From Mycteria americana (taxonomy: Eukaryota > Chordata > Aves > Ciconiiformes > Ciconiidae), in the NCBI RefSeq assembly GCF_035582795.1, contig NC_134370.1:50021501-50085500 (forward strand): a stretch of 64,000 nt of DNA. The letters are read 5' to 3'. The position numbers were made by a program, and so were the translations under genes. The notes below the pieces were generated by a model that did no database searches, was not told the origin of the DNA, and was given only the letters and a program-made list of their open reading frames with translations. Of this stretch, positions 48,401 to 58,790 are shown piece after piece (position 1 is the stretch's first letter; every line of letters begins with the position of its first letter).

Positions 48401-50075
48401 AATTAGAGGGGAAAATAGTATTTTACCGCGTTTTCATGCACCTGATCCCGTGCTGTTCCTGCAGCTGAACCTCTCCTGTTGCTGTTTTATCCCTTCTATT
48501 CATTTTTCCTCCCTCTTTCCCCCCTAGTCTCCGTGGGCTTCCTGTGCATTAGCAGAAAGATAGGGAGAGCACTTCAACGGCCTTTGACTCAGTTTTAAAT
48601 TCCCCAAGACTCCGCAGCACAGCAGCACGAGTAGCTTAGAAGGTCCATGAAAGCTTATACGTGCTGCAATTGAGATTGCTGCTGTCTTGGGGCTTCGGTC
48701 CTGTCCCTCCCCTCCACGCAATCACCTTTTCAATTTTACACATGGAATTTGACAGGCATAGACCAACCTGTACGGCTTGGGAAGAACACGGTGACTTTAA
48801 ATTTTGGCTCAGGAAGGGCAGGCTGTGCTCGTTTTGCTCGGAGGAGCGGGGCAGGATGGGTTTTCCAGCTGAAGCACTTGTTTTTTGTATGAGTCAGGCA
48901 CCCTGTAGGTATGAAACCCCGGAAGCTGAGGAAAGGGAGAGGAGGATTTGGATACCCGGTGTTTGACTATTTGACCCACTCTCCCCAGCCTGACCACAGC
49001 CCCTGCTACACCTTTGAGAACCCCAAATGTTGAAAGCAAACATTTAAGTTTGCGCAGGAGCTGAGAGGGGAAGTGGGATGGTGTTTGGGGCACCCACCAC
49101 AGCAGGGGCATGCATCACCAGGGGATTTTGGCATCCCTGCCTGCCCCTGCATGTGTGAAGGTGCAGAGGTGCACTGTGGCAATGACATCCTCAGGCTGCC
49201 CCTCAGGGTGAGCCCACGTGGCCCCTGCCTGTGTGGCAGTGGCAGGGTGGCTGTGGCGCCTGTCGGGGTTTGTGGTCTGACCACTGCCTGCCATTAGCGT
49301 GGTTCGTTTGCCAGCGGCAGAGCTGAGCTGGGAGGTGAGCAATGTGAAGGGCATTGGAAAAGTTTGGCTGGCTCTTCAAACTGGGGTGACCTCGTGGGAC
49401 GGGTGACAGGAACCTCCACAGCGCTGCCATGGCCGTGAGGTGGCACAGGGGTGTCCTGCCCATGCCTGGGCACCTGGCAGGAAAGGGGGTGCAGAAGGGT
49501 GACTTCAGCCTGAGCTGGAATCCACAGAGTCCTGAGTGAGTCAGTATCTGCATGTGTTAACAATAAAATGCAAAAATAAAATGTCAGAGTGATAGGAGAA
49601 TGAGACACGTCTAAGAATACAGCAGCTTGGCAGGGATGCTCCATGTTGCATCACCCCTTTTCTCAATCGAGGGCAGGGTCCCTTCTGCTCTCCCAAACCT
49701 CCCACCAGCTTAGGAATAGGAAAGGTTACAGCTGGGCCAGCCAAGCTTTTCCAAACCGACACAAAGCTGTGCTGCAGGCACACCTGTGTCAGTACAGAGC
49801 AGTGTGCTGACACCAGGCAGGTACAGTGGGACTTGACTTGGTTTGTGATCGGGCAGGTAGGAATGGGGTATGCAGTGCTGCACGGGCAGTTTAGTAGAAA
49901 CCCCCAAAAAAGGACTTGCCAGGGAAATGCAGAAAGTCCTGAACTTCTACGTCATGTATGAAAAACTTTTAAAATGACTACAGGTAATGCCAAGACGCAT
50001 AAAACCAGCCCGATGCCACCACATTTTACAAACAGGCTAATTGTTGGTTCATTTGAGGGGGGGTAAGCGAAAGCA

Positions 50076-50150
50076 TATCATAGAATAATTCAGGTCAGGA
50101 GGGGCCTCTGGAAAACTGCTCTCAGGTCTCTTGGAACTGCTGGAAGCATT
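50076..50150 (-). mobile_element. CR1 LINE 3'-end relic
   Basis: The + strand reads ATCATAGAATAATTCAGGTC followed by a GGGGCCTCTGGA stretch, which is the complement of the standard CR1 3' end (tail with ATTCTATGAT octamers and the preceding 'tcccttccaacct'-type segment), with many changes. Only the terminal part is recognisable; the copy is old. Confidence 0.7.
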
Positions 50151-50439
50151 TACTAGTCAAAACCAAATGCAACCTCTCCTGCCACACAGATTACTCTCTG
50201 CTCTCCTCCACCCAGTGTCCAGAGTTTCCAACCACTTTCGGGGCAATTCCAGTTGGGTTTGGTGCGAGAGCTGACAGGGGCTGCCTAACTAACAGGCCAG
50301 TTGTGAGGCTGGCTAACAGCGCTTCCCACTCACTATGGAGCAACTCTTTGGTTTTTGCTCCCAAATAGAAATACAAGTTCCCTCTAGAAAGGGGAAACGG
50401 TAACAATTTTTTTTTTTATTTGCAGCAGATTGCAAAGGC

Positions 50440-51070
50440 AGTAAATGCTGATTCTTTCAGAGCCAGCCATGGATTAAGTCCATTATAAAATTAAAACAGA
50501 TGGAACACAATTTCACTTACATTACAAAAAAGGACAGGAACCATCTGCAATAAGATTTAGCATTGCAAAGCTATTGTTATCATGTTACCATTAAAACCTT
50601 TGATGAAGGGTTTTCTTTCACAAACTTGTTCACATGAAACAAATGTTTTATTTATCCATCTTCCTAAGATAATCGTATTTTATTTAAAAAGATGACATCT
50701 CTCAAAAAAACAGCTCTTAGTTCTAGCAGAACATGTAAAAACAAAGAAATGTTGTAAAAATCCAATGTCAAACCATTAGGGGCTTCAACAGGGAGGATGT
50801 AGCAAAAGGAGAATTCCCTGTCCATTTTTCCTTTAAAAAACATTTCCTTGGGTTTGGGGACAATGTCTGATACTGAAAATAGATAATTAATGAGATAATG
50901 GGATACTGCATGTCACCTCCTGTCCAATGGGATTATCTGATGGCTAATTATGGACAGATTGTGATTAATGTGATTATGGATTGGATATTAATCTGATTCT
51001 GGATTGATCTAGTTATGTTTTAGTCTGCTCCAAATGGTTAATTGGATCTGAGATAATAGAAATGCAGCTT
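50440..51070. promoter_or_regulatory. Candidate ISL2 upstream enhancer (motif-dense AT-rich stretch)
   Basis: Unique-looking AT-rich sequence about 3-3.6 kb upstream of the ISL2 start. Contains two E-boxes of the neuronal CAGATGG type in opposite orientation (50497-50503 and 50541-50547) and, at 50884-51050, many GATTA, TAATTA and ATTAAT homeodomain cores in close spacing. The function is inference from motif density and position. Confidence 0.35.
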
Positions 51071-51535
51071 GCACCAGATTTTGCCACATCAGTTGATGAA
51101 GTATCTTTTGATCTGGGTGGGTTGCGAACAATAAATTATTTACAGCTGTTGAGAAAATGACTCTTCTTTAGAATGTAGTCATTCATTTTATTTTCGAGAG
51201 CCTTTGAAAACAAAATCAATATCCTTTTTAAAAGGAGATGTTGACAAAAGAAAGGCACGTACATAACTCACAAACAAATGTGACGAAATTAAACAGTGGT
51301 TAACCCGGTGGCCTAATGTCTGGTGATGCATTTGAATTGCAATGTGGAGCTTTGGGCTCAATTCTTCTGAGACCAGCAGGGGTTGGGAGCATTGCAGGGG
51401 AAGAGGGCCCAGCTCTGGGGAAAGTGGTATTGCACAAGAGCTACTGCCAGCCCTGCTATTGATTAAGAATCAGCCATGGTAAAATGGCAAAGGGAGCCCT
51501 TGCCATTTTTTCCCCTCCGGATAAGAAGGATTCAG

Positions 51536-51865
51536 AAAGTTCATGGGCGCAGAAGGGACTCATCGGCCCATCTCATCTGGCCTCCTTCATACCAGACCAT
51601 GCAATTGGACCCAGTGTTATTATTTTTTTCCCCTTGCAGTAAGCCCGTTAATTTATGGTTGACCTCAGTCATGTCTCCCAGAGATGCATCTGGTCTTGAT
51701 GTAGCCTGCCAGTGCAGAATAGCCTACCCCACTCATTCCCTGTGAAGCCATCCTGCTTGTTAAATACTTTCACTGAAATGGCAAATTAAGTATATATTTT
51801 AAATTCCACCCCCAGCCACTGGATCTCATTATTCCATTATCTGTGGGATTAAAGGCAATGGGTAA
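51536..51865. mobile_element. Old amniote interspersed repeat, family not assigned
   Basis: Segments such as GGGACTCATCGGCCCATCTC, CTGGCCTCCTTCATACCAGA and later CAGCCACTGGATCTCATTAT resemble, in the same order, a dispersed repeat I recall from turtle and crocodilian genomes (a body with 'catctagtctgacctcct' and 'cagccattggatcgtgtt'). Heavily diverged. I cannot give a family name from memory with confidence. Confidence 0.5.
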
Positions 51866-53509
51866 ATGCAGCATCTTAGACTTCGTGACAGGGCAAGTGG
51901 GAGGTGTGTTAGCCTTTGTCACCAGGTGGCATAAGCTGCAGGTAACTTCACCAGAAGGTGCTCCTCTCTCAACAGGCTTTGCAGTAAACATATCAAAAAT
52001 CAAGTGGGTCTCAAACCACTGGAAACAGAGGTCTATTGCAGCTGCTGCGCTTAGCACTAAAATGTTATTCACTGAGCTGAAACTGAAGGAAAAAAGGAAA
52101 AAGCAACTTTCCCTGAAGTGCTTGCAGGCATGGAAAGGGCTGTTCCCCTGGGGTGATTTCACGGGCTGGCTGTCCCCGCCTCTGCAGGGATGGCTTGGGC
52201 TGGCACGAGCGGGAATATAGTGGCATCTGGATTCCTCTTCAGCAGCATAACGGGCAGAAAATGCAGCTACCTGTTTAAAAAATAATGCTGCTATAACCCG
52301 GCAGAGAATTTTACATGCATCTCCCATTAGTGACAAGGCGAGCTGCGTGCTGGAGGAGGGCGGCAGGTTGCGAAACACCCACTGCAGGTGTCAGCACAGG
52401 AGGGGAGCAGAGCTCTCCCCACCAGCATCGCTTCCCCTGTCCTCCGCACAAACCACATCTGCTCCCAGCAGGACAAGCTGCCTTCTAAGGCAAGGAGCCT
52501 TTGCTTCCAGGAAGTTATGAGGGTCCCTTTTTGCCAATGACCTCAGCAGAAGGGGCTTCTTTAACTCCTCTGGTGATCTTGTTCTTTAGGAATATGCAGC
52601 AAATGTGATGTGATGTTACTCCCTCATTACTTGATTGGCACATGAAAATGATTAGCAAGTGAGAGGAGTTTATAAGAAAGGGAAAACACCTGCCTGGGGT
52701 GGTTTTGTAGGCTCAGTATCAGTAGAAGGGTTGGTCCCTGCTACAGAGTGGCTTTGGGGGAGCTCTTTCCTCTGTCCCTCTCTTTGGAAATAAGGCTCAT
52801 GGCATTGTCCCCTTCCAGAGGGTTGCTGTAAGGCCTCGTGAAAGACAATCTGCTGATCTGAGACATGCAGGTGAGTGGTTGTAGGATGATCTGGGCAGAG
52901 CATTAAGCACACCTGTGGTGGTGTTTTATTATAAAGGAACCCAAATGTCAGACATGTTGAGATGTATTTTTGTGCCAGTGAGGATGAGGAGCAGGGAGCA
53001 GGACGCCAGGGAGACACATGCCATGTTGTGCAGAGGGTCCTGTGACCGTGGGGAAGAGGTGAGTGCAGGGGGATGGGCAATGTCCTGGGGTGGCTGAACC
53101 ACTTGGTCAATGCCAGCTTGCAGCACTTGGACTCAAAACATTTCAGCAGCAGAGATCTCTCCTGCTGCTGCTTCCAAGGTGGGTTTTTGTCTTGTCTCTC
53201 CTCGCTGCCTCCTGTCCGGTGCTGGGCTGCAGGTCCTGCCTGTTGGCTCAGAGAGCCCCACTCAGCTGTAAGCAGGTTGGGGTTGCTTTAACGTTATTGG
53301 ATTTTGACAGATTAGGCGGCGAATCCTTTCGTGTGTTGGGGAAGCTTCCCAAATGAAGCTCTTTTAATTTATCTGAGTCAGCTATCCCCTGGGGCGACTG
53401 CAGGAGGAGTAAGCTAAGGATGACCCGTGACAGAGGGGACCATCATAGCAGTAATAAAAAAATTCCTGCCCTTCACCAAATCCTGTAGTCATGAGGCTGT
53501 ATTAGCTGG

Positions 53510-54640
53510 ATTCCATATGTTTTAATTAGGAATTATGTATTTTAAGGGAACCAAAATCCGATTCTAGGGGAGACATAGATTACATATTTGTAATGGTTCT
53601 TGTTTCATTTGGCTTTTGTAGAGATACCAATACAGGTACCTGCTCTTGTTTGCAACCATATTTTTAAAAGTTTGAGTAATCTGTGTTATTGATTTCTTTT
53701 TTTTTCTTTTCCCCACTTCCAATAGTGTGAAAAAATGTAATTCCCTTTCCAATGCAGAAATTGGGTCAGCAGATCTTAATGAAATAATCCTGGATAACAA
53801 TGCACCATACAAGGATCTGCTTCCCCTAATTAATGACTAATTTTTCTTTCAAAGTACAAAGTACTATCCTCTGCCTGCGGTGGATGATGACTCTATCTTC
53901 AGCAGCACCTGTTTGTTGCATGTTATACCATTTTTGTTATTGTCATGCCCTAGGTGGGAAGGTCAAATAGAAAAAAGCTTTTTGCCATGGTTCAGCTAAT
54001 ATGGATCATGCTGATATAATCCCTACCTGATTACCATTATAAGCTCCTAAAACAACGACCATAAGTGATAAAGACTTCCTTTGTGCTTCAGGGTGTAATC
54101 CGCATCAAGCCAGTTTCAATAAGGATTATGTGCATCTGAAGTGTTGCTGAGGTATTGAATCAAAATTATAAACAGAAAACATAATAAAATGCCTGTCATG
54201 TCTCTGGATTGGTGACACCACATCTTGAAATCTGACCTAAAGGGTGGCGATGTCACTCCGCCTATGAAAATACGATATATGCTATTAAGCCAGATGCATA
54301 GTGAAAGGATCAACTTATTCTGAGCTATGATGCAATTAAGTCAATTTTGATAGTAGCTCACTTTTGTTTTGGCCTGAGGTATTAAAAAACAAACTCAAAT
54401 TAGATCGGTTTGTTTATTTTTGTACTTTTGGGTTTTTCAGGTGTATGCGCGTGGCTTCTTTTTATTATAGATTTCATCCTCATGAGATATGTGTGTTGGA
54501 AGCTCAGTTTTGGAGCTTAAAATAGGATTACGAAATTGCGTGCCACGCTTTTAATGAGTAAAACACCTTAATTAAAAGGACATAATGGCCAAATTAAGGA
54601 TGCCCAGGATGTGCTTATTTTGTATCCTTATTTTGCTTCT
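53510..54640. promoter_or_regulatory. Candidate distal regulatory block, homeodomain-site rich
   Basis: Long non-repetitive AT-rich stretch with TAATTA-type cores at 53522, 53827-53834 (TAATTAAT) and 54568-54575 (TTAATTAA), and TGCAATTAAG near 54341. Flanked by GC-richer, less distinctive DNA. The texture is that of a conserved non-coding element; conservation itself cannot be seen from one sequence. Confidence 0.3.
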
Positions 54641-56819
54641 GTTGTTCCTTTTGTTGGATTACCTAGGGTGCAGATAGGGATTTCTATACTGTATGAAACT
54701 TCACTTCTCTAAAGAGTTATCCTACACCTTAACCATCTCTCAAATTGGCAGTAAAGAGCTGCTTCAATTATTTATCCTCTTCTCAAACCCATCTCAGGGT
54801 CCTGTGACTTCTGCAAAATCATCCTTCCCATCATCTTCATAAAAACCTTTTTTTTTTTTTAACCTGGTCATATGCTCAGTCCAGGAGATGCACAGGAGCC
54901 CCAAGCACTCATTCTGTTTTCTTCATTTTTGGGGGGGCCTGGCTGCAGGGTGCAGTCAGGCCCAGGCAGAAGTTAGAGCAGCCCTGGAGCTACTTTAATC
55001 TATAATCAGGCACAGGCCCTGAAGGAGGTTTGCCACCTCTTTCAGCTCTTCCCTCCACAGCCCTCCCTCAGGGCTTGGGGAGTTCAGGTAGTGCTCTGGG
55101 GCCAGGAAGCTGGAATATGCAGTACAGCTGCTTTTCTTCTATTATAGAGGCATTTGAGACAAAGTAAATTGTCCATTCAGATGCTTGCATTGCTGGACCT
55201 GGTTAGCTTTTGCTGTAAAGCAGTAGTACTTTTTGGCATCTGATGTGAAAATCATGTGGCAGAAGAAATTTTAGAGGTGATCCTGTGCCAAGGCTGTGGC
55301 AAAGCCAAAGAACCTTTTTAATCAATTTGCCTTTTGCTTTTTTACGAGGCGTCTCAGAAATGCAGAACGAATCACTGACATGCTGCAGATCACCACTTAT
55401 TCTTGGAAGAACGGTCCACTGGCCATAATTGTTCAGAGTTGGGTTGTTTTTTTTTTTTTTCTTTCTCTCTAAACCACTTCAGGATGGGAAGGAAGAAACT
55501 GCATTTGTGGCTCGCTACCTAGCGATTTCCAGGACGGGAAGTCGGTTTGGGACGTCCCAAATCCATGTGTGCTTGGGCCTCCTGGGCTGGTGGATTGGTC
55601 ACTCCAGTGTGGTGGCGGCTGCCAGCTTCTCCAGGACACCAGGTTTTCAGAGAGCCACAGCACATACTTTAGCAGTGAATTTGGCCTGAAACATTTTGCT
55701 TCATTGATTTTTAAATCCCTCTCCTTGCCACCTGGAAAAAATCCGGAGGTACGGAAACAAGCATGAGTCCTGGCCCAGCCCCTGCAGCACCCCGGTGCCA
55801 TGGAAGTGGCAGGCACAAAATGTTTTGCTGTTGTTCTGAGAAATTAGAATAATAAATAATAATAAAAGATCTATAAATTATTCAGAGCAAGTGAGCTATG
55901 CTCCGATGCCATTGCGGGGCTGAGCGCAGGGGTGTGGGTGAGGCAGCTGTAAATCTGTCCTGGTGAGGATATGCCATCCTGGGCTGCTGTTACCTGACAG
56001 GCCTTTGAAGCTGTCGGACTGTTTGGACAACTGGTAGGTTGCGATGTTTGGTAAGCACCATGATGTTTGGCCTCTCTGGTGCGCCATACGCTCCGTCCCC
56101 ATGTTATCTCCTTTGCTCTCACTGTGCGTGTAATGCTGGGGGGGATCTGGCGACACGCAGGCAGCCCCAGGCTTGGGCATGCCCCCGGGGTTGGGCTGGC
56201 AGCCTGCCCGTGCTGGCCGTGGCCTCCCAGACTTCTGCTGGCTCCACAGCCACAAATGAAGACTTTTCCTTTCTTTTTCTTCGCAAGGCACATTTTTATT
56301 GGCTTGGGAAAGGATTTGGCCTGGAGCATAGGCATTTGCACGCATAACTCCACTTCCTGTTGTTTTCTTCTCTTTAAAGGGCTTTAACTCTTTGCGGAAA
56401 CAGTGCAGGGGTGAAAGGGAAAAGGAAGCCGGAGCAGGCTGGTGTTGGTGACAAGCCAGTTTGGGTGGGCAGGCACACACGCTGCGAGGTGGACTGCTGC
56501 CCGTTTCCTCTCCAGTGCTCCGCTGGCGCTGTGCGTGCGCCCTTGCCACTGCAGCGATTTTGCTCTGCCGTCTGGTACCGCCGCGAGGGCGAGGTGCCGG
56601 CCGCGGGCCGGGCGCGCGGTGGGGGGGGGGGGGGGCAGTTGTAGCGCCCTCCGCGCGGTCCCGCGAGGCGAACGCCGCCCCGCCCCCGCAGCGGCGGGTT
56701 TCGGTGTTGATGTGTGCCACGCCTCTGCTGCCCGCAATCCAGCGGCGCCCCGCCAACCGTCCCGCACGAGCCGCCCCAACAGCCACCGCGCGCGGCCGGC
56801 GCCGGGAAGCACTCTCTGC

Positions 56820-56910
56820 CGCTGCCCATTGGCCCGCCGCTCCGGCCAATGAGGCGGCGGGGTGGGGCGCGGCTCTCGCGAGAGCGGCGCGGGGCCGGGG
56901 CGGTGGAACC
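56820..56910 (+). promoter_or_regulatory. ETFA: ETFA core promoter with CCAAT boxes and TCTCGCGAGA
   Basis: TATA-less, GC-rich. CCAAT on the + strand at 56846-56850 and an inverted ATTGG at 56828-56832. The palindromic housekeeping element TCTCGCGAGA lies at 56874-56883, 28-37 bases before the ATG. A GC-box-like GGGGTGGGGCGCGG sits between. The opposing CCAAT boxes leave bidirectional firing possible. Confidence 0.7.
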
Positions 56911-56949
56911 ATGTTGCGGGCGGTCGCGGCGCAGCGCCTGCGGCGGGCG
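56911..56949 (+). CDS. ETFA: ETFA exon 1 (start of electron transfer flavoprotein alpha subunit)
   Basis: The alpha subunit of mitochondrial ETF binds FAD with ETFB in the matrix and passes electrons from acyl-CoA dehydrogenases to ETF-QO; loss causes glutaric acidemia II in people. Only the first coding exon is in the window: 13 codons MLRAVAAQRLRRA, with three Arg plus Gln and Ala and no acidic residue, fitting the start of a matrix targeting sequence. Human exon 1 likewise encodes 13 residues ending LRRA before the intron. Donor GCG|GTGAGT is strong and phase 0. The start has a good purine context (GGAACCATGT) and sits in a CpG-island promoter. The gene position next to ISL2 and its strand match the human order. 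I did not find exon 2 in the remaining 7 kb, so it should lie beyond 64000. Confidence 0.88.
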
Positions 56950-58399
56950 GTGAGTGCGGGCGGGGGGCGGCGGGGGGGGCGGGAAGCGCGCGCCCCTTCG
57001 GCCGCGGGGCGGCCCGCTCCGCCGCGGCGCCCGGCGCGGGGTGCCGAGGGGTCGGTTGCCTTCCCTCCGCCCTGGCCGTGCGGGCCCGTGCCCAGTGGGG
57101 CAGAGGTGGCGCGGGGCCGAGCTCCGCCGTCGGCCCGCCCGGCAGCGGTTGCCGAGGGGGTGTCCGGTGGGCGAGCAACAGGCGCCGCCGGGGCTGAACT
57201 CCTCCGTTGGACCCCGCTGCTCTTCCACACTGTGGCTGTTAAAAATAAAGTTTCTGAGCGGATGTCGGGTGTTTAAGAGGCCCTTTGTAGTGCTCACTGC
57301 AGGCAAGAGTTGAGTATTGTTGTCCTATATGAAGAGCCAACCTAGTCATAAGGGAAGCCTTAAATTTCTTGGAGTGTTCGTTCTCATCCACCCTCGTACA
57401 GGACTAGCTGAGGAACAAGATTTACTTCCCTTGCAGCTGGAAAAGACTCTTGGAGTTTGTTATTGCAAACTCTGACAACGTTAGAAAGAAATTTTTGGCT
57501 CAAGGAGAGGCTTTCTGGGGTTTTGAGAGGTTAATACAGTGTTTCTCAGTCTCATGAACTCAGCTGTGCAGAAATGCGATTGCTTTAACCATCACAATCT
57601 GTGGACTGAAGCTAATGTGAAACACTTGTTGCTTTTCTGTATTGACCTTCATATTGCTCAGCCGGGAGGAGTGCTGGGCTTTTGGAGGCCATTTGCTGCT
57701 TGATGTGTCATGGTGGCTATGTTACCAAATTTAACAACTAGGTGAACTCAAGGTTAGTTGGAGTATATGATTCATGAAATGTCCCTGAATATCTGTTCAA
57801 TCTCATAGCATGCGCTAGGAGACACTCCCTCCGCTAGAACTGTGTGTAAGTAGCCCTTCTAAAAGACCTTTCATCTCGCAAATTTCTTTTTGAGCTCTCC
57901 AAGGCTTTTACAAGTGTTACAGTTCTGTACAGCTCTAAAACAAGAATTATGGGTATATTAATCGGTTTCAGGTACTAAGAATGGCTTAAAAGAAGAGCGA
58001 AGGTAGACCAGGATGTACATGATTTAGTTAATCTAAAAATTATAATTGTTGTAATCATGGACATCTTTCAGTTATTGTTAAGCTGTAGGCTTTCCAGAGC
58101 AAAGGTCTTGATGATCTCTGGAGCTCCTAGAACATATGGTACTACTGTGTAAATAATACTTTACTCTCATGATCACTGCACAATTCAGTTTCATGTCCTG
58201 GAAACAGGAGGTCAGCTCCTTGTTCTTCAGCCATATGCATCTAAACTCATAAATTTATAAAATAAAGCCAACAAAAAATTGTGTTCAGCTTCAGCATGTG
58301 GGTGACAATGTAGTCTGCAAGAGAAGCAAAGCAAACTCCAGTTCAACACTGCTAATGCTCCTGCAGTTCAAGAGTGATTAGTCTAGAGAAAAACAGGAT

Positions 58400-58790
58400 G
58401 CGAGAGACCTGTAAAGTATGAGCAACAAGGAAAGATTGGAGCTGTGTAACTTAAAGATGTGAGGACTGAGGAGGAATATGAGACTGCAGGTACACAAAAA
58501 ATTGGTGCAGAGATGGGAATAAACCATTTCACCGGTCCATGGATAATAAAATAATAACAGTTGGCTTAAATTGCTAGAAAGCTATTTCAGAAAGCTATTT
58601 AAGATAGCTACGAAGAGTTAAGATAGACATTAAGAAATCCTTTCTAGTTGAAAGGATAGTAAGTTTTTGGAATAGGTTGCCTGGGAGTCTTCATCACTAA
58701 AAGACACTAACATTAAGCATGTTGGAAATGACATAGATATGGTTGCTTAGCATCTGATGGAGGATAGCTTGATTGTAGGTGGATATAATA
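58400..58790 (+). mobile_element. Decayed CR1 LINE fragment, sense orientation
   Basis: The order of segments fits the 3' part of CR1: a stretch resembling 'aaggagaggctg' degraded at 58429-58470, then AGATAGACATTAAGAAATCC, then TTTTTGGAATAGGTTGCCTG with GGGAGTC, and a later ACATAGATATGGTTGCTTAG. These correspond to the CR1 'gacattaggaaaaatttctt', 'ggaataggttgcccaggga' and 'gacatggtt' motifs. Many changes and gaps; no coding capacity remains. Confidence 0.7.

Larger units (their letters stand above)
48400..56560. other. Gene-poor interval between the ISL2 and ETFA promoters
   Basis: About 8 kb upstream of both genes. I see no exon I can support. It holds a CR1 3'-end relic (50076-50150), an old interspersed repeat (51536-51865), a CTCF-like motif (51919-51932), AT-rich motif-dense stretches at 50.4-51.1 and 53.5-54.6 kb, and moderately GC-rich sequence at 48.7-49.9 and 54.9-56.4 kb with overlapping chance frames. 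Confidence 0.75.
56560..57210. other. ETFA: CpG island over the ETFA start
   Basis: GC-rich and CG-dense, beginning sharply near 56560 and fading in early intron 1 near 57210. Includes an uninterrupted G15 run at 56621-56635. Long open frames on both strands here are a composition effect. Confidence 0.85.

Noticed and set aside
55896-57230. 444-codon open frame on the - strand across the ETFA promoter
   Set aside because: Runs antisense through a CpG island and into ordinary intergenic DNA, low-complexity Arg/Pro/Ala translation, no splice or family support.
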